64,000 bases of DNA from Sinomonas sp. R1AF57 (GCF_002224485.1 NZ_CP022463.1:3626808-3690807); one strand, 5' to 3'; shown: positions 44,400 through 54,205, numbered from the stretch's first letter. Program-made: numbers and translations. Notes: generated from the sequence alone by a model not told the origin.

Positions 44400-47078
44400 C
44401 TACATGCGGCGCGTGGTCCTGGCCGTCGCGATGGCCGTCCACGGGTCTTCGGGCCACGGGTGCTTGGGGTAGCGCCCACGCATCTCCGCCCGCACCTGCG
44501 CGTACGGCCCCGACCAGAACGATGCGAGGTCCCCGGTCACGGCGAGCGGCCGCCCGGCCGGGGAGAGCAGGTGGAACAGCACCGGCACGCGCCCGTCGAC
44601 GAGCCGCGGCGTCTCGGCCCACCCGAAGCACTCCTGGAGCTTGACCGCGACGACCGGTTGGGGGCCAGAGCGGGCCGCTCCGTCGTCACCCGCGTCGGCA
44701 GCCTCCGGGTACTCGATCCGCACGCGCGAACCGCTGGGCACCTCGAGCCGCTCGGGCGCGAGCTCGTCGAGGCGCGCAGCCTCCGGCCAGGGCAGGAGCC
44801 GGCGCAGGGGCTCTGCGAGGTCGATCCCCCGCACGCTCGCCCCGCCGGCCAGCGAGTCGAGCTCCGGGGCGAGCCAGTCCTCGAGCCGGGCCAGCAGGGC
44901 GGGCTCGGACACGTCGGGCCAGGGGTCGCCGAGCTCGCGGCGCACGAGTGCGAGCCGGCGGCGCAGCGCGGCAGCACCGCCGGACCAGCCGATCGCCCCG
45001 AGCCCTTGGGCCTCCAGCGCGCGGGCGACCGCCGCGTGCCCCTCCTCGCGCCCAGGCCGCACTGGTGTGGAGGCGAGCTGGATCGCGCCGAGCCGCCGCT
45101 CGCGTCGTGCCACGACGCGGCCGTTCTCGAACCGCGCCTCGACCCTGTCGGTGAGCAGGTGCGCGGCGGCGAGCTCTGCGGCCTCCTGGGTGATCGGGGC
45201 GGCGGCACGCACGACGGCGCCCGTCCCCGCCGCGTCCCGGCCCGCCGCCCGCGCGGCGTCGGCCACGGCGAGCCATTCGTGCCCCGCGAGGGGGCTGCCG
45301 GCGGGAAGGCCTGCGCGCGTGCCGGCGGCGAGCAGGTACTGCTCGCGGTCACCCTGGACACGCCGGGCCACGAATCCCGGGAATGCCAGCGCGACGACGA
45401 CGCCGGCCTTCTCGGCGTCCGTCGCCGCCGCCGCTGCCGGGCCGGCGTCGCCCCCCGGGCCCGCATCACCGCCGGTGCCGGCGAGGCGCTCGAAGCGCCG
45501 CACCTCGTGCGCCCAGGCGCGGGCCTGTGGGTCGCGGCCCGCGCGCAGCGCGCCGAGGAGCCGGCCGAGGTCGGACCCCGGCGGCCGGAGGTCGCGGGCC
45601 ACCATCGCGATCACCTCTGCCGCCATCCGTGCGCCCACGAGCGGAGCCCCCTCGAGCAGTGCCCGGCCGAGGCGCGGGTCAGCCGGGATGAGCGCCAGGG
45701 TGCGTCCGAACCCCGTCGCGTGGCCGGAATCGTCCACGGCCCCGATGGCCGACAGCACCGCCACGGCGTTGGCCAGTGCCGCGCCGGGGGGCACGTCCGG
45801 GAGTGCGAGCCCCTGCCCCCCGGGCGCTCCCCAGCACGCGAGGACGAGGGCGGCCTCGGTCAGGTCTGCCGAGGCGATCTCCGGCGTCGAATGGGCCGGC
45901 GCAGCGGCGAAGGCCCGCTGGTCGTAGCAGCGCACCACCCGCCCGGGCCCTTGGCGCGCGGCACGTCCCGCCCGCTGCTCGGCCGACGCCCGCGAGCACG
46001 AGACGGTCACCAGCCCCGACATCCCGCGGGATGCGTCGCGCCGGGGCTCCCGGGCCAGTCCCGAGTCGACGACGAGCCGCACCCCCGGGACCGTGAGCGA
46101 GGACTCGGCCAATGCCGTCGAGACCACGATGCGGGGCCCGTCCCCCGGGCCTCGGCCCGATACCGCCCGGTCCTGCTCCGCCGGAGGGGCCTGCCCGTGC
46201 AGCTCGAGGACATCGGTCCCCCGCACGCGCGATCGCAGCCGTTCCGCCACATGCCGCACCTCCCGGGCGCCGGGGACGAACACGAGGGCGTCGACGTCCC
46301 GCCCTGCCGCGCGCGCCGCGGCGTGCTCTGCGCCCGCCGTGTCGGCAACGTGGTCGAGGAACGCGCGCGTCACCCCCCGCTCGTCCAGCCGCGGAGCGGT
46401 CGACGGCGCCCACCCCACCTCGAGCGGGTGCAGCGCCGAGGGGCAGTTGACGACGGGAGCCGGGTGGCCGGCGTCGTCCGCGAGGAGCGCGGCGAACCGC
46501 GGGGCGTCGACGGTCGCGGACATCGCCACGAGGGTGAGGTCGCCGCGCAGCTGACAGACCTCGGCGAGCATCCCGACGAGCAGGTCGGTCTCGAGCCCGC
46601 GCTCGTGGACCTCGTCCAGCGCAACGGCAGCCACGCCGTGGAGCCCGGGATCGGCCAGGAGCCGGCGCAGCAGGACCCCAGGCGTCACGAACTCGACCAG
46701 GGTCGAACCGCCGGCCTTCCGCTCGCCGCGCACCGTGTAGCCGGAGCGTTCCCCGATGCGGCTTCTGTCCAGCGCCGCGAGCCGGTGGGCGGCCGCCCGG
46801 ACGGCGACCCGGCGCGGCTGGGTCACGACGACGCGCGGCGGCTCCCCGCCGTCGTGCGCCACGGGCGTCCGGGGCCGGTCCGCGGCCCGCAGGGCGAGGT
46901 TCGCCACGAGCGGCGGGACGAGGGTCGTCTTCCCGGTCCCCGGGGGTGCCTGGACCACGGCAGCCATGCCCGTGTCCCGTGTGAGAACGGCCTCGAGCTC
47001 CCCGAGCGAGCCGGCGAACGGCAGGCCGGCACCGATGTGCGCGAGGTCGAAGGGCTTCGGGGCCGCCGGGGAGGTCAC
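44400..47078 (-). CDS. hrpB: ATP-dependent helicase HrpB
   Basis: An 892-residue DEAH-box-family helicase. Walker A is APPGTGKTTLVPPL, motif II is DEVHERG, motif III is SAT in VAMSATVDAPRF, and motif VI is SAEQRAGRAARQGPGR. The HrpB-specific C-terminal domain fills the last 350 residues (FGWAETPRLVDGRVPVLFHL). It is presumed to act on RNA; its physiological role in bacteria is poorly known. The GTG at 47078 is chosen by protein start; its CACAAT and GGAG upstream are only partial signals. The length is normal for HrpB. Confidence 0.92.
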   Translation of the reverse strand: MTSPAAPKPFDLAHIGAGLPFAGSLGELEAVLTRDTGMAAVVQAPPGTGKTTLVPPLVANLALRAADRPRTPVAHDGGEPPRVVVTQPRRVAVRAAAHRLAALDRSRIGERSGYTVRGERKAGGSTLVEFVTPGVLLRRLLADPGLHGVAAVALDEVHERGLETDLLVGMLAEVCQLRGDLTLVAMSATVDAPRFAALLADDAGHPAPVVNCPSALHPLEVGWAPSTAPRLDERGVTRAFLDHVADTAGAEHAAARAAGRDVDALVFVPGAREVRHVAERLRSRVRGTDVLELHGQAPPAEQDRAVSGRGPGDGPRIVVSTALAESSLTVPGVRLVVDSGLAREPRRDASRGMSGLVTVSCSRASAEQRAGRAARQGPGRVVRCYDQRAFAAAPAHSTPEIASADLTEAALVLACWGAPGGQGLALPDVPPGAALANAVAVLSAIGAVDDSGHATGFGRTLALIPADPRLGRALLEGAPLVGARMAAEVIAMVARDLRPPGSDLGRLLGALRAGRDPQARAWAHEVRRFERLAGTGGDAGPGGDAGPAAAAATDAEKAGVVVALAFPGFVARRVQGDREQYLLAAGTRAGLPAGSPLAGHEWLAVADAARAAGRDAAGTGAVVRAAAPITQEAAELAAAHLLTDRVEARFENGRVVARRERRLGAIQLASTPVRPGREEGHAAVARALEAQGLGAIGWSGGAAALRRRLALVRRELGDPWPDVSEPALLARLEDWLAPELDSLAGGASVRGIDLAEPLRRLLPWPEAARLDELAPERLEVPSGSRVRIEYPEAADAGDDGAARSGPQPVVAVKLQECFGWAETPRLVDGRVPVLFHLLSPAGRPLAVTGDLASFWSGPYAQVRAEMRGRYPKHPWPEDPWTAIATARTTRRM

Positions 47079-47124
47079 CGCTCCATTGTGCCGCGCCCAG
47101 GGGTACGGCCCGTGGGCTCCCGGC

Positions 47125-48495
47125 TCAGCCCACCGGGACGCGTGCGGCGGCACCGGGATGGTCTGCGGCGAGCCGCGGGCCCTTCCCGAGGACAGCCTCG
47201 CGGAACGTCGCCCCGGGAGCGGGTTCGGCGAGGAGGCCGCGCCGGCGCAGCTCGGGTGAGACGAGGCGGGCGAACGCGAGCAGGTCCGCGGGGCGTACCG
47301 CCGAGGTCAGGTTGAACCCGTCGATGCCGCCCTCCTCGGCGAAGCGCTCGAGCTCATCCGCCACGGTCGTCGGGGAACCGACGATCACCGGCCCGCGGCC
47401 GCCGATCGAGACGAACTTCGCCACCTCGCGCAGGGTCCAGGTGCGGTCGGGGTCGAGCAGCGTGAACTGCGCGAGGGCAGACTGGTTGGCCTCGCTCCTG
47501 ATGTACGTCAGGGGCGCGTCCTGGTCGAGGCCGGAGAGGTCCAGGCCGGTCCAGCCGGCGAACAGCGCCAGCGCCGCATCGGTGTCCACGTGCGCCTCGT
47601 AGTCGGCGAGCTTCGCCGCGGCGGCCTCGTCGGTCTCGGCCACGATGACGGTGGCGATGTTGAAGGCCTTGACCGACTCCGGGGCGCGGCCGGCCGCGGC
47701 CAGCTCGGCGCGGAGCCCGTCCGTGTACTTGCGTGCCTGGGCCGGGGTGGAGGCGGCGAAGAACACGGCCTCGGCGTGCCGCCCCGCGAAGGCGCGCCCG
47801 CGCGCCGACGCGCCGGCCTGGAACAGGAGCGGGGTCCGCTGCGGGGACGGCCCCACGAGCGCTGGCCCGGGCACCCGGTACACGTCGCCGTCATGCCCGA
47901 TCCCCCGCACCCCGGCGGGGTCCACGAACACGTTGGCCGCGGAGTCCGCGACCACCGCCCCGTCGTCGACCGAGCCCTCCCAGAGCTTGTAGACCACGTC
48001 CATGAACTCCTCGGCGCGGTCGTAGCGCTCGTCGTGCGGGATCTGGGTGTCGAGCCCGAGGTTCCGGGCGGCCGACTCCTGGTACGAGGTCACGATGTTC
48101 CACCCGACGCGCCCGCCCGTGAGGTGGTCGAGCGTGCCGAACTTGCGGGCGAGCAGGTACGGGTGCTCGTAGGTGACCGAGGCCGTGACCCCGAAGCCGA
48201 GCCGCTCCGTTGCGGCCGCGAGGGCCGAGACGATGAGCAGCGGATCCAGCGTCGGGTACTGCACGCCCCCACGCACGGCGGCGTCGGCGGAGCCCCCGTA
48301 GACGTCGTACTGGCCGAGGATGTCGGCGAAGAAGATCCCGTGGAAGCCGCCGTCCTCGAGTGCCTTCGCGAGGTCCGTCCAGTACCCGAGCTCGGCGAAC
48401 CGGTGCGCTCCCGAGTCGGGGTGGCGCCACAGCCCGGGCGACTGGTGCACGGGCACGAGCATCTCGAACGCGTTGAGGAGCAGCGGCTTGGTCAT
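47125..48495 (-). CDS. LLM-class flavin monooxygenase (NtaA/SnaA/DszA type)
   Basis: A 456-residue luciferase-like enzyme of the FMN-dependent NtaA/SnaA/DszA branch. YWTDLAKALEDGGFHGIFFA, ADILGQYDVYGG, TGGRVGWNIVTSY and QAGASARGRAFAGRHAEAVF are characteristic. It needs FMNH2 from a separate reductase; a CE1759-type reductase is encoded at 20834-21499. Members cleave C-N or C-S bonds in chelators, pyrimidines or sulfonates; the substrate is unknown. AGGAGG lies four bases before the ATG, which overlaps the transporter stop by four bases. Confidence 0.88.
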   Translation of the reverse strand: MTKPLLLNAFEMLVPVHQSPGLWRHPDSGAHRFAELGYWTDLAKALEDGGFHGIFFADILGQYDVYGGSADAAVRGGVQYPTLDPLLIVSALAAATERLGFGVTASVTYEHPYLLARKFGTLDHLTGGRVGWNIVTSYQESAARNLGLDTQIPHDERYDRAEEFMDVVYKLWEGSVDDGAVVADSAANVFVDPAGVRGIGHDGDVYRVPGPALVGPSPQRTPLLFQAGASARGRAFAGRHAEAVFFAASTPAQARKYTDGLRAELAAAGRAPESVKAFNIATVIVAETDEAAAAKLADYEAHVDTDAALALFAGWTGLDLSGLDQDAPLTYIRSEANQSALAQFTLLDPDRTWTLREVAKFVSIGGRGPVIVGSPTTVADELERFAEEGGIDGFNLTSAVRPADLLAFARLVSPELRRRGLLAEPAPGATFREAVLGKGPRLAADHPGAAARVPVG

Positions 48496-49832
48496 GAGGC
48501 CTCCTTGAGTGCGGTCCGGGCAGCACGTCCCCGGGCGGGGTCCTTCGCAGCAAGCGCAGCGGCTGTGGTGAGGATCGCGAGGAACACGAACCAGCCGCAC
48601 ACGAGCCACGGCTGGCCGCCGCCGGCCTGCAGGAGCGAGGCAGCGACGAGCGGGGTGATCGCGGCGGAGAGGACGGTGCCAACCTGGTACCCGAAGGAAA
48701 CGCCCGAGTAGCGCAGCTCGGTGGGGAACTGCTCGGCGAACCACGCGGCCTGAGGGCCGTAGATGGCGTCGTGCAGGATGTTCATCCCCACGAGCAGGAC
48801 GAGGGGCAGGAACGCGAGGTTCCCGTGGTCCAGGAACCAGAAGAACGGCCAAATGAGCACCGCGACGCCGATTGCGGCCCCCACGGCGATCCGCTTGCGG
48901 CCGATCCGGTCCGAGAGCCAGCCCCAGAACGGGCCCGAGAAGAGGCCGATCGCCGAGACGATGAGGATGGCGGTAAGCCCCGACGCCGTGTCCTCGCGGC
49001 GGTCCTTGAGGTAGCCGAGGATGTAGACGGTCATGAGGGTGTAGATGGCCGGCTGGACGAGGCGCAGGCCGACCGTGACGAGGATCCCGCGCGGATGCTC
49101 ACGGAGCACCCGCACCACCGGCCGCGCGACGACGCGGTCCTGTTCCTGCACGGCGGTGAACTCCTCGGCGTCGGTGACCCCGAGACGGATCCACAGCCCC
49201 ACCAGCACGAGGGCGCCCGAGAACAGGAAGGGGATGCGCCAGCCGAAGGCCTGGAACTGGTCGGCGGTGAGGAAGGCCTGGGCGAGCGCGTAGGCACCGG
49301 TGGCCAGCAGCATGCCGGCGGCGGAGCCGACCTGCGTGAACGAGCCGAAGAAGCCGCGCTGTCCCGCCGGGGCATGCTCCACGGAGAGGAGGGCGGAGCC
49401 GCCCCACTCCGCGCCGGCAGAGAGGCCCTGAATGAGCCGCAGCAGCACGAGCCCGGCCACGGCGAGGATGCCGATCGCGGCATAGTTCGGCAGGACGCCG
49501 ATGAGGGTCGAGGCCACGCCCATGGTCAGGAGCGACCACACGAGCAGCGCCTTCCGGCCGATCCGGTCGCCGAGGTGCCCAGCGATCACCCCTCCGAGGG
49601 GCCGCGCCACGAAGCCCACGGCGTAGGTCGCGAACGAGGCGAGGATGCCGACGAGCGGCGAGGCGTCGGGGAAGAACTGCTTGTTGAACACGAGCGCCGA
49701 GGCAGTGCCGTAGAGGTAGAAGTCGTACCACTCGATGGTTGTCCCGACGAACGCCGAGGCGAGGATGCGCCGCTTGGCGCGGAGGGTCGCCCCGAGCCCT
49801 GCGCGGGCGGGCGCGGTCAGCTGTGTGGCCAT
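48492..49832 (-). CDS. MHS-family (metabolite:proton symporter) MFS transporter
   Basis: A 446-residue transporter with twelve helices. FVGTTIEWYDFYLYGTASAL and NKQFFPDASPLVGILASFAT, then AVGFVARPLGGVIAGHLGDR, are the ShiA/ProP-type MHS signature. It probably imports the organic acid or sulfur/nitrogen compound attacked by the LLM monooxygenase, whose gene overlaps it by four bases. The ATG at 49832 has GAAGGA five bases upstream. The stretch upstream to 50067 has no gene. Confidence 0.9.
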   Translation of the reverse strand: MATQLTAPARAGLGATLRAKRRILASAFVGTTIEWYDFYLYGTASALVFNKQFFPDASPLVGILASFATYAVGFVARPLGGVIAGHLGDRIGRKALLVWSLLTMGVASTLIGVLPNYAAIGILAVAGLVLLRLIQGLSAGAEWGGSALLSVEHAPAGQRGFFGSFTQVGSAAGMLLATGAYALAQAFLTADQFQAFGWRIPFLFSGALVLVGLWIRLGVTDAEEFTAVQEQDRVVARPVVRVLREHPRGILVTVGLRLVQPAIYTLMTVYILGYLKDRREDTASGLTAILIVSAIGLFSGPFWGWLSDRIGRKRIAVGAAIGVAVLIWPFFWFLDHGNLAFLPLVLLVGMNILHDAIYGPQAAWFAEQFPTELRYSGVSFGYQVGTVLSAAITPLVAASLLQAGGGQPWLVCGWFVFLAILTTAAALAAKDPARGRAARTALKEAS

Positions 49833-50067
49833 GGAGGTCCTTCGTGTCACGGCGTCCAGCTCGCGGGGCGCCATACTTACGACGCCGGTCTGCCGGCGCC
49901 GTCGAATCCTCACCTGGAGCACCCCGCTACAGCAGGAGGGTTGCCGTCCGGCCAGCCAGGGCTTGCCACCGGATCTCTTGATTCTTCTTCAGGATTGTTC
50001 CGAGGCACGGCACGGGCCCGCAAAAGCGCTCGTCACAAAGCGCAAAACTGCGGGGCCGGGGTGCTGG

Positions 50068-51012
50068 TCAGTGGCTGTCCCCGGTGGGGGTCCCGGGCAT
50101 GCTGAGGCTCACGGTGACACGCGTGCCCTCGCCCGGCGCCGAGGCGACCGCCATGGCCGCGCCGGCCTCCTCGACGCGCTCTCTCAGGACGCGCAGCCCG
50201 TTCTCGCGCGCCGCGGCAGCGTCGGCGTCCGCATCCGTGGGGTCGAAGCCTGCGCCGTCGTCGCGGACCTCGAGCGTCACCTCGTCCTCGAGGTAGGCCA
50301 GGCGCACGACGGCGGTGCTCGCCTGCGCATGCTGCCAGACGTTCGCGAGGCTCGCCTGGGCGGCCTTGAGGAACGCGTCCTCCGCGTCGCCGGGCAGGGT
50401 GCGGGAGGTCCCTTCGAGGTCGAAGCGGCAGGTGAGGCCCGTTCCCCGTGCTGACGATGCGGCGGTGGTCCGCTCGCACAGCGTCCGGAGGGACTCTGCG
50501 AGGCGGGGGCCCTGGCGCTGCGTGGCCGGTTGCCGGACTGGGGCCTCCCGCGGCGGCTTCGGTTCGGGTTCTGCCCGCCGGGCGGCGGCAGGCTGCGGCG
50601 GGAGCGGGAGCTGAAGCTGGACGAAGAACAACGGGATGGCGACCCAGACGAACTCCGCGCTGACGGCCACGAGCACGGCCCACAGGGCGCACATGCCCGC
50701 GAGCCAGTGCAGCCGGTACTGCGCCGGCTCGAAGGGAAGGCCCTTCGCGGGCCGCTTCTGGAGCACGGTCCCGGCCGCGTATGTCGCTGCGAGGAGTCCG
50801 GCGAGGGGAAGCACAATGCCTGGTGCGGCCCCGGCTGCGTCCGGGGCCGGGGCCAGGGCGCGGACGGTCCCGATCAGAAGCAGGAGCACGAAGGCCACGT
50901 GCAGTGCCGTGGGGAGCCAGCGGAGGACCCGCTCGCCCGGCGTCGCGGGAGGATTTGGGGAAGGCTGGGGAGTCTGGGCTGCCGTTGCTGGGGGGCTTGA
51001 GCGGCTGAACAT
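50068..51012 (-). CDS. Orphan histidine-kinase-like membrane protein without visible phosphoacceptor
   Basis: A 314-residue protein. About four membrane helices (residues 35-165) are followed by a linker and a C-terminal ATPase domain with the N box ASLANVWQHAQA, G1 DDGAGFDP and G2 GLRVLRERVEEAG. The expected HisKA_3 motif with an E-x3-R-x5-H pattern is not seen between them (the region is CERTTAASSARG), and no response regulator is nearby. It may be a divergent kinase or a kinase-fold protein with another partner. Minus-strand TAGGCT (51020-51025) ends seven bases before the ATG, so it is probably transcribed alone and leaderless. Confidence 0.7.
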   Translation of the reverse strand: MFSRSSPPATAAQTPQPSPNPPATPGERVLRWLPTALHVAFVLLLLIGTVRALAPAPDAAGAAPGIVLPLAGLLAATYAAGTVLQKRPAKGLPFEPAQYRLHWLAGMCALWAVLVAVSAEFVWVAIPLFFVQLQLPLPPQPAAARRAEPEPKPPREAPVRQPATQRQGPRLAESLRTLCERTTAASSARGTGLTCRFDLEGTSRTLPGDAEDAFLKAAQASLANVWQHAQASTAVVRLAYLEDEVTLEVRDDGAGFDPTDADADAAAARENGLRVLRERVEEAGAAMAVASAPGEGTRVTVSLSMPGTPTGDSH

Positions 51013-51068
51013 GGCCCCGAGCCTACCCGCGGCGCCCGTGCGCGCTGGGGAGATCGCCCGGAGCTTCC

Positions 51069-52532
51069 TCAGCGACGGGCCGGCGCCTTCCGGCGCTGCT
51101 CCCACCAGCTGCGCAGGCTGTCGAGGGTGAGGACGTCGGGGGCGCCGTCGAACGCGCCGCCCTGCGGGTCGTCCTGGCGGCTGCGGCGGATCGGGTCGCC
51201 TGCGGGGTTGTAGATGTCCATGACGACCTTGACGCACAGGTACACGAGCGCGCCCATGTGCGCGAGGATCGCGCCGACATAGTAGGGCGAGTCGATGTTG
51301 TTCTGGGCAGGCCCGCCGCTGGTCCACTGCCCGAGGTACATCCAGACGGCAGCCCAGTGGACGGCCTCGACGGCCATCCAGATGAGGAAGTCGCGCCACC
51401 GGGGCCGAGCCAGCGCGAGCAGCGGGATGAGCCACACGACGAACTGCGGGGAGTACACCTTGTTCGTCAGGATGAACGCCGCCACGACGAGGAACGCGAG
51501 CTGCGCGAGCCGCGGACGCCGGGGGGCATGGAGCGCGATCACGGCGATCACCGCGCACAGGAGCACGAGCGAGACGGTGACCATCGCGTTGATGCCCGGG
51601 GCGTCGAGCATGATCCAGTGGAGCCGCTCGGCGATGAGGTTCCAGGCGAAGTAGATCGAGGAGAAACCGGCCGGGCGCTCCCTGGTGAAGTCGAGGAAGT
51701 ACCCCCATCCGCGCGGGTTCATGAGGAAGATCGGCAGGTTCACCGCAGTCCATGCCCCTGCCGTGCCGGCGACTGTGAGCAGGAGCGGGCGATACTTCCC
51801 CGTACGGACGGCGAGCACGAGGATGGCGCCGAGCACGACGATCGGGTACAGCTTCGTGGCCGTCCCGAGACCGATGAACACCCCGGCCCACACCGGCCGG
51901 TCCCGGGCGAAGGCGAGGAGGCCCAGTGCGAGGAGCGCGACGGCCCACATGTCCCAGTTGATGAATCCGGAGAGGATGGCGCCGGGCGCGATCGCGAGCA
52001 TTGCCGCGTCCCAGGGGCGCCGTCGGTTCGAGCGGGCTGTCGCGATGACCGCGATGAGCCACATGACGGTGATGAGGGCCGCATTGATGTCGAAGTAGGT
52101 GGTGGCCCGCGCGTCCGAGACCCCCGAGCCGGGGACGAGGAGCGCCGTCGCCCCCGCGATCAGCCCCATGATCACGGGGTACTCGAAGAGGGCGTCCTGG
52201 GTGAAGAACGGCAGGACACCCTCGGCAAGCCCACGCTCCTTGAAGAGCGTGGGCAGGTCCGAGTAGCACGTGGCGTAGAAGTGGGTGGGCGTGTTCCAGC
52301 CGTTGACCCGGCAGTATCCCTTGATGACGACGCCGATGATGGCGGCGACCGCGGTCAGGACGATGAGCACGCGCTCGGGAGTCCAGAAGCCGCTCTTGAC
52401 GAGGCCGGGCGCCGCATGGTCCCCGAGAGGGCCGCCGATCGACTCGGAGAGCGTGTGGAGGAGGGGGTCGTTGCGGGTCGGCGAGATCACCGCGTAACGC
52501 TTGGGGGGCCTCTCGTCGGTTCTCGACTCCAT
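51069..52532 (-). CDS. GT87-family polyprenol-phosphate mannosyltransferase-like membrane protein
   Basis: A 487-residue protein with about ten membrane helices. FYATCYSDLPTLFKERGLAE, GFINWDMWAVALLALGLLAF and FIGLGTATKLYPIVVLGA are the DUF2029/GT87 pattern of lipid-linked mannosyltransferases. In mycobacteria a homologue lies beside ponA1 and rpsF, and this protein presumably helps build a cell-envelope glycan. Minus-strand TAGGCT (52540-52545) ends seven bases before the ATG, a leaderless signal. It lies 56 bases upstream of the kinase-like gene. Confidence 0.85.
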   Translation of the reverse strand: MESRTDERPPKRYAVISPTRNDPLLHTLSESIGGPLGDHAAPGLVKSGFWTPERVLIVLTAVAAIIGVVIKGYCRVNGWNTPTHFYATCYSDLPTLFKERGLAEGVLPFFTQDALFEYPVIMGLIAGATALLVPGSGVSDARATTYFDINAALITVMWLIAVIATARSNRRRPWDAAMLAIAPGAILSGFINWDMWAVALLALGLLAFARDRPVWAGVFIGLGTATKLYPIVVLGAILVLAVRTGKYRPLLLTVAGTAGAWTAVNLPIFLMNPRGWGYFLDFTRERPAGFSSIYFAWNLIAERLHWIMLDAPGINAMVTVSLVLLCAVIAVIALHAPRRPRLAQLAFLVVAAFILTNKVYSPQFVVWLIPLLALARPRWRDFLIWMAVEAVHWAAVWMYLGQWTSGGPAQNNIDSPYYVGAILAHMGALVYLCVKVVMDIYNPAGDPIRRSRQDDPQGGAFDGAPDVLTLDSLRSWWEQRRKAPARR

Positions 52533-52569
52533 GCCCCCGAGCCTACCGGCCGCCAGACGGCCCTCCGCC

Positions 52570-53454
52570 CTAGACCGCCGACGTCACGCGGGCAAGCCAG
52601 TCCTGTGCTTCGGCGATGTCGACGCGCTGGATTCCGGCCGTGTACCGGCAGTTGTTGCTGCCGAAGCTGACGATCCCGATGACTTCCCCGTTGAGGAACA
52701 CGGGTCCACCCGAGTCCCCGAAGCAGATGCCGCCCGTGCCGCGTGCGTCGTTGTCATTGCCGTTGGCCTGGACGATCTGGTGCTCGATCTTCCCCTGCAG
52801 GGGCATGTCGACGTAGCGCCGCTCCATTGGGAAGGCAATCGGCGTAGGCGTCTGGGGGCCGGAATCCGGCTTCCCCATGGCGTCGCCGTAGCCCACCGCC
52901 CGCACGATCGTCTTGGGCACGTCACCGGGACGGATGGCGTCCAGAGTGCCCAAGCCCGCCAGCGGGTAGGCGGGCTGGGTGACCGGGGAGTCCAGGACGA
53001 TCACACCGAGGTCGTTCCAGTTGTCCGTGTCCGTGAACTGCGAGTAGCCGGGGTGCGTCCGGGCCGTGCCGAGGGTCCGCTCCGCCGAGTCCTTGGTGAT
53101 GTAGCCGTGGATGGGCTCGTCGTCCGCCGTGTAGCCGGCGGCGGGATCCGTCGCCGTTGGAAGACCCGTGGTAGGCCCATCAGAAATATCGCGTTCGAAC
53201 GACACGTACGTCTTCCCGACCACGCCGTAGGTGCAGTGCCCGGCGGTCAGCAGGACCGTCGGCGAGACGAGCACGGCAGAGCAGCGGGACCGCTGCGTCC
53301 CCTGCGGCCCTTGGATATAGGACACGATCCAGGCCACCCCGGTGTGCTCCGTATCGCTTGTCCCGCCCGTGCTCGCCTGGGCAGGTGCTGCGCCCACGAC
53401 GAGGGCGAATACCGAGATCAGAGCCGCAAGGGCGGCGGCGAGTTTCGTGCGCAT
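52570..53454 (-). CDS. Secreted trypsin-like serine protease
   Basis: A 294-residue protease of the S1 family. A signal peptide ends at APAQA-S (about residue 28). The catalytic triad is visible: His in LLTAGHC, Asp in WNDLGVI and Ser in CFGDSGGPVF. Four cysteines could form two disulfides. Substrate unknown; it is an extracellular enzyme. The ATG at 53454 has a G-rich stretch (GGGGA) about four bases upstream, and the frame before it runs into the hairpin region. Confidence 0.88.
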   Translation of the reverse strand: MRTKLAAALAALISVFALVVGAAPAQASTGGTSDTEHTGVAWIVSYIQGPQGTQRSRCSAVLVSPTVLLTAGHCTYGVVGKTYVSFERDISDGPTTGLPTATDPAAGYTADDEPIHGYITKDSAERTLGTARTHPGYSQFTDTDNWNDLGVIVLDSPVTQPAYPLAGLGTLDAIRPGDVPKTIVRAVGYGDAMGKPDSGPQTPTPIAFPMERRYVDMPLQGKIEHQIVQANGNDNDARGTGGICFGDSGGPVFLNGEVIGIVSFGSNNCRYTAGIQRVDIAEAQDWLARVTSAV

Positions 53455-53519
53455 GATTCCCCATCCCCGTGCGCCGGTGCGCACACGGGGAAAATTCTTC
53501 ACGACGAGACCGGGAGCGG

Positions 53520-53563
53520 CCAAGTGCCGGACGTGAGATCCAGCTCACATCCGGCACTTGGAC
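53520..53563. terminator. Hairpin between the small gene and the protease gene
   Basis: CCAAGTGCCGGA pairs with TCCGGCACTTGG around an inner GTGAG/CTCAC stem. It starts only a few bases after the stop at 53571 on the minus strand, so it probably ends the transcript of that small gene. Confidence 0.55.
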
Positions 53564-53570
53564 CTCACGC

Positions 53571-53807
53571 TCAGTGGATGGGCATCGGCATGCCGATGGC
53601 GCGCCATGCGTCCTCGCGGTGACGCTCGATGCGGCGCTCGTCGATCCGGCGGCAGAGCAGGTGGCGGAAGAGTCGGTACACGCTGTTCACCTCCTTCCGG
53701 ATCAGGGGGACGGACGACGGCGCATTAGTCGCCATTGCTGCGACGGTGACCGCATGCGCGGAGTCCGTCAGGGAGGACGAGGCGATGGAGGGGGCGTGCG
53801 AGGGCAT
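53571..53807 (-). CDS. Possible small protein, 78 residues, unknown
   Basis: A 78-residue open frame with a strong ribosome site (GAAGGAG seven bases before the ATG) and a terminator-like hairpin just after its stop. The N-terminal half is Ser/Ala-rich; the C-terminal half is very basic (FRHLLCRRIDERRIERHRED) and could bind nucleic acid. No family is recognised. The ribosome site and hairpin support a real gene; the lack of a known relative is the main doubt. Confidence 0.45.
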   Translation of the reverse strand: MPSHAPSIASSSLTDSAHAVTVAAMATNAPSSVPLIRKEVNSVYRLFRHLLCRRIDERRIERHREDAWRAIGMPMPIH

Positions 53808-54205
53808 GGGGAAGCTCCTTCGAAGGGGCAGCAGGAATCAGCCCAGCAGGAATCAGCGCAGGGCAGATGAGGGCACGGAGACGGGTCGGCAATTGAACTG
53901 TGCGGCCCGCAGAGAACGCTCAGGAAAAAGGCAGAGAAGTCCCCATCAAAATGCCATACGGAATTCAAGGAAGGGTAATGCAGAGGAATTGAATTCCAAG
54001 ACGGCGAGGTCCCATTGCCGTGAGGACGGCCGCGACGTCACGGGACGGAATGCGGGACTTGCCGCAGACGCATCTGGTCAGATGCCCGGCGCGCGCCAGA
54101 CCCAAAAGCGGCAAGGGCTGAAGCGCCGAGAGGCTGACGCCGCCGGGTGTACGCGGAGGTCAGGCCCGTCCGCCCGTCAGAACGCGGATCGCGTCGAGGA
54201 AGAGA

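Noticed and set aside
50020-50052. A third copy of the TGCACA palindromic element near GTCACAAAGCGCAAAACTGC
   Set aside because: Only half an arm resembles the other copies and no inverted partner is present.
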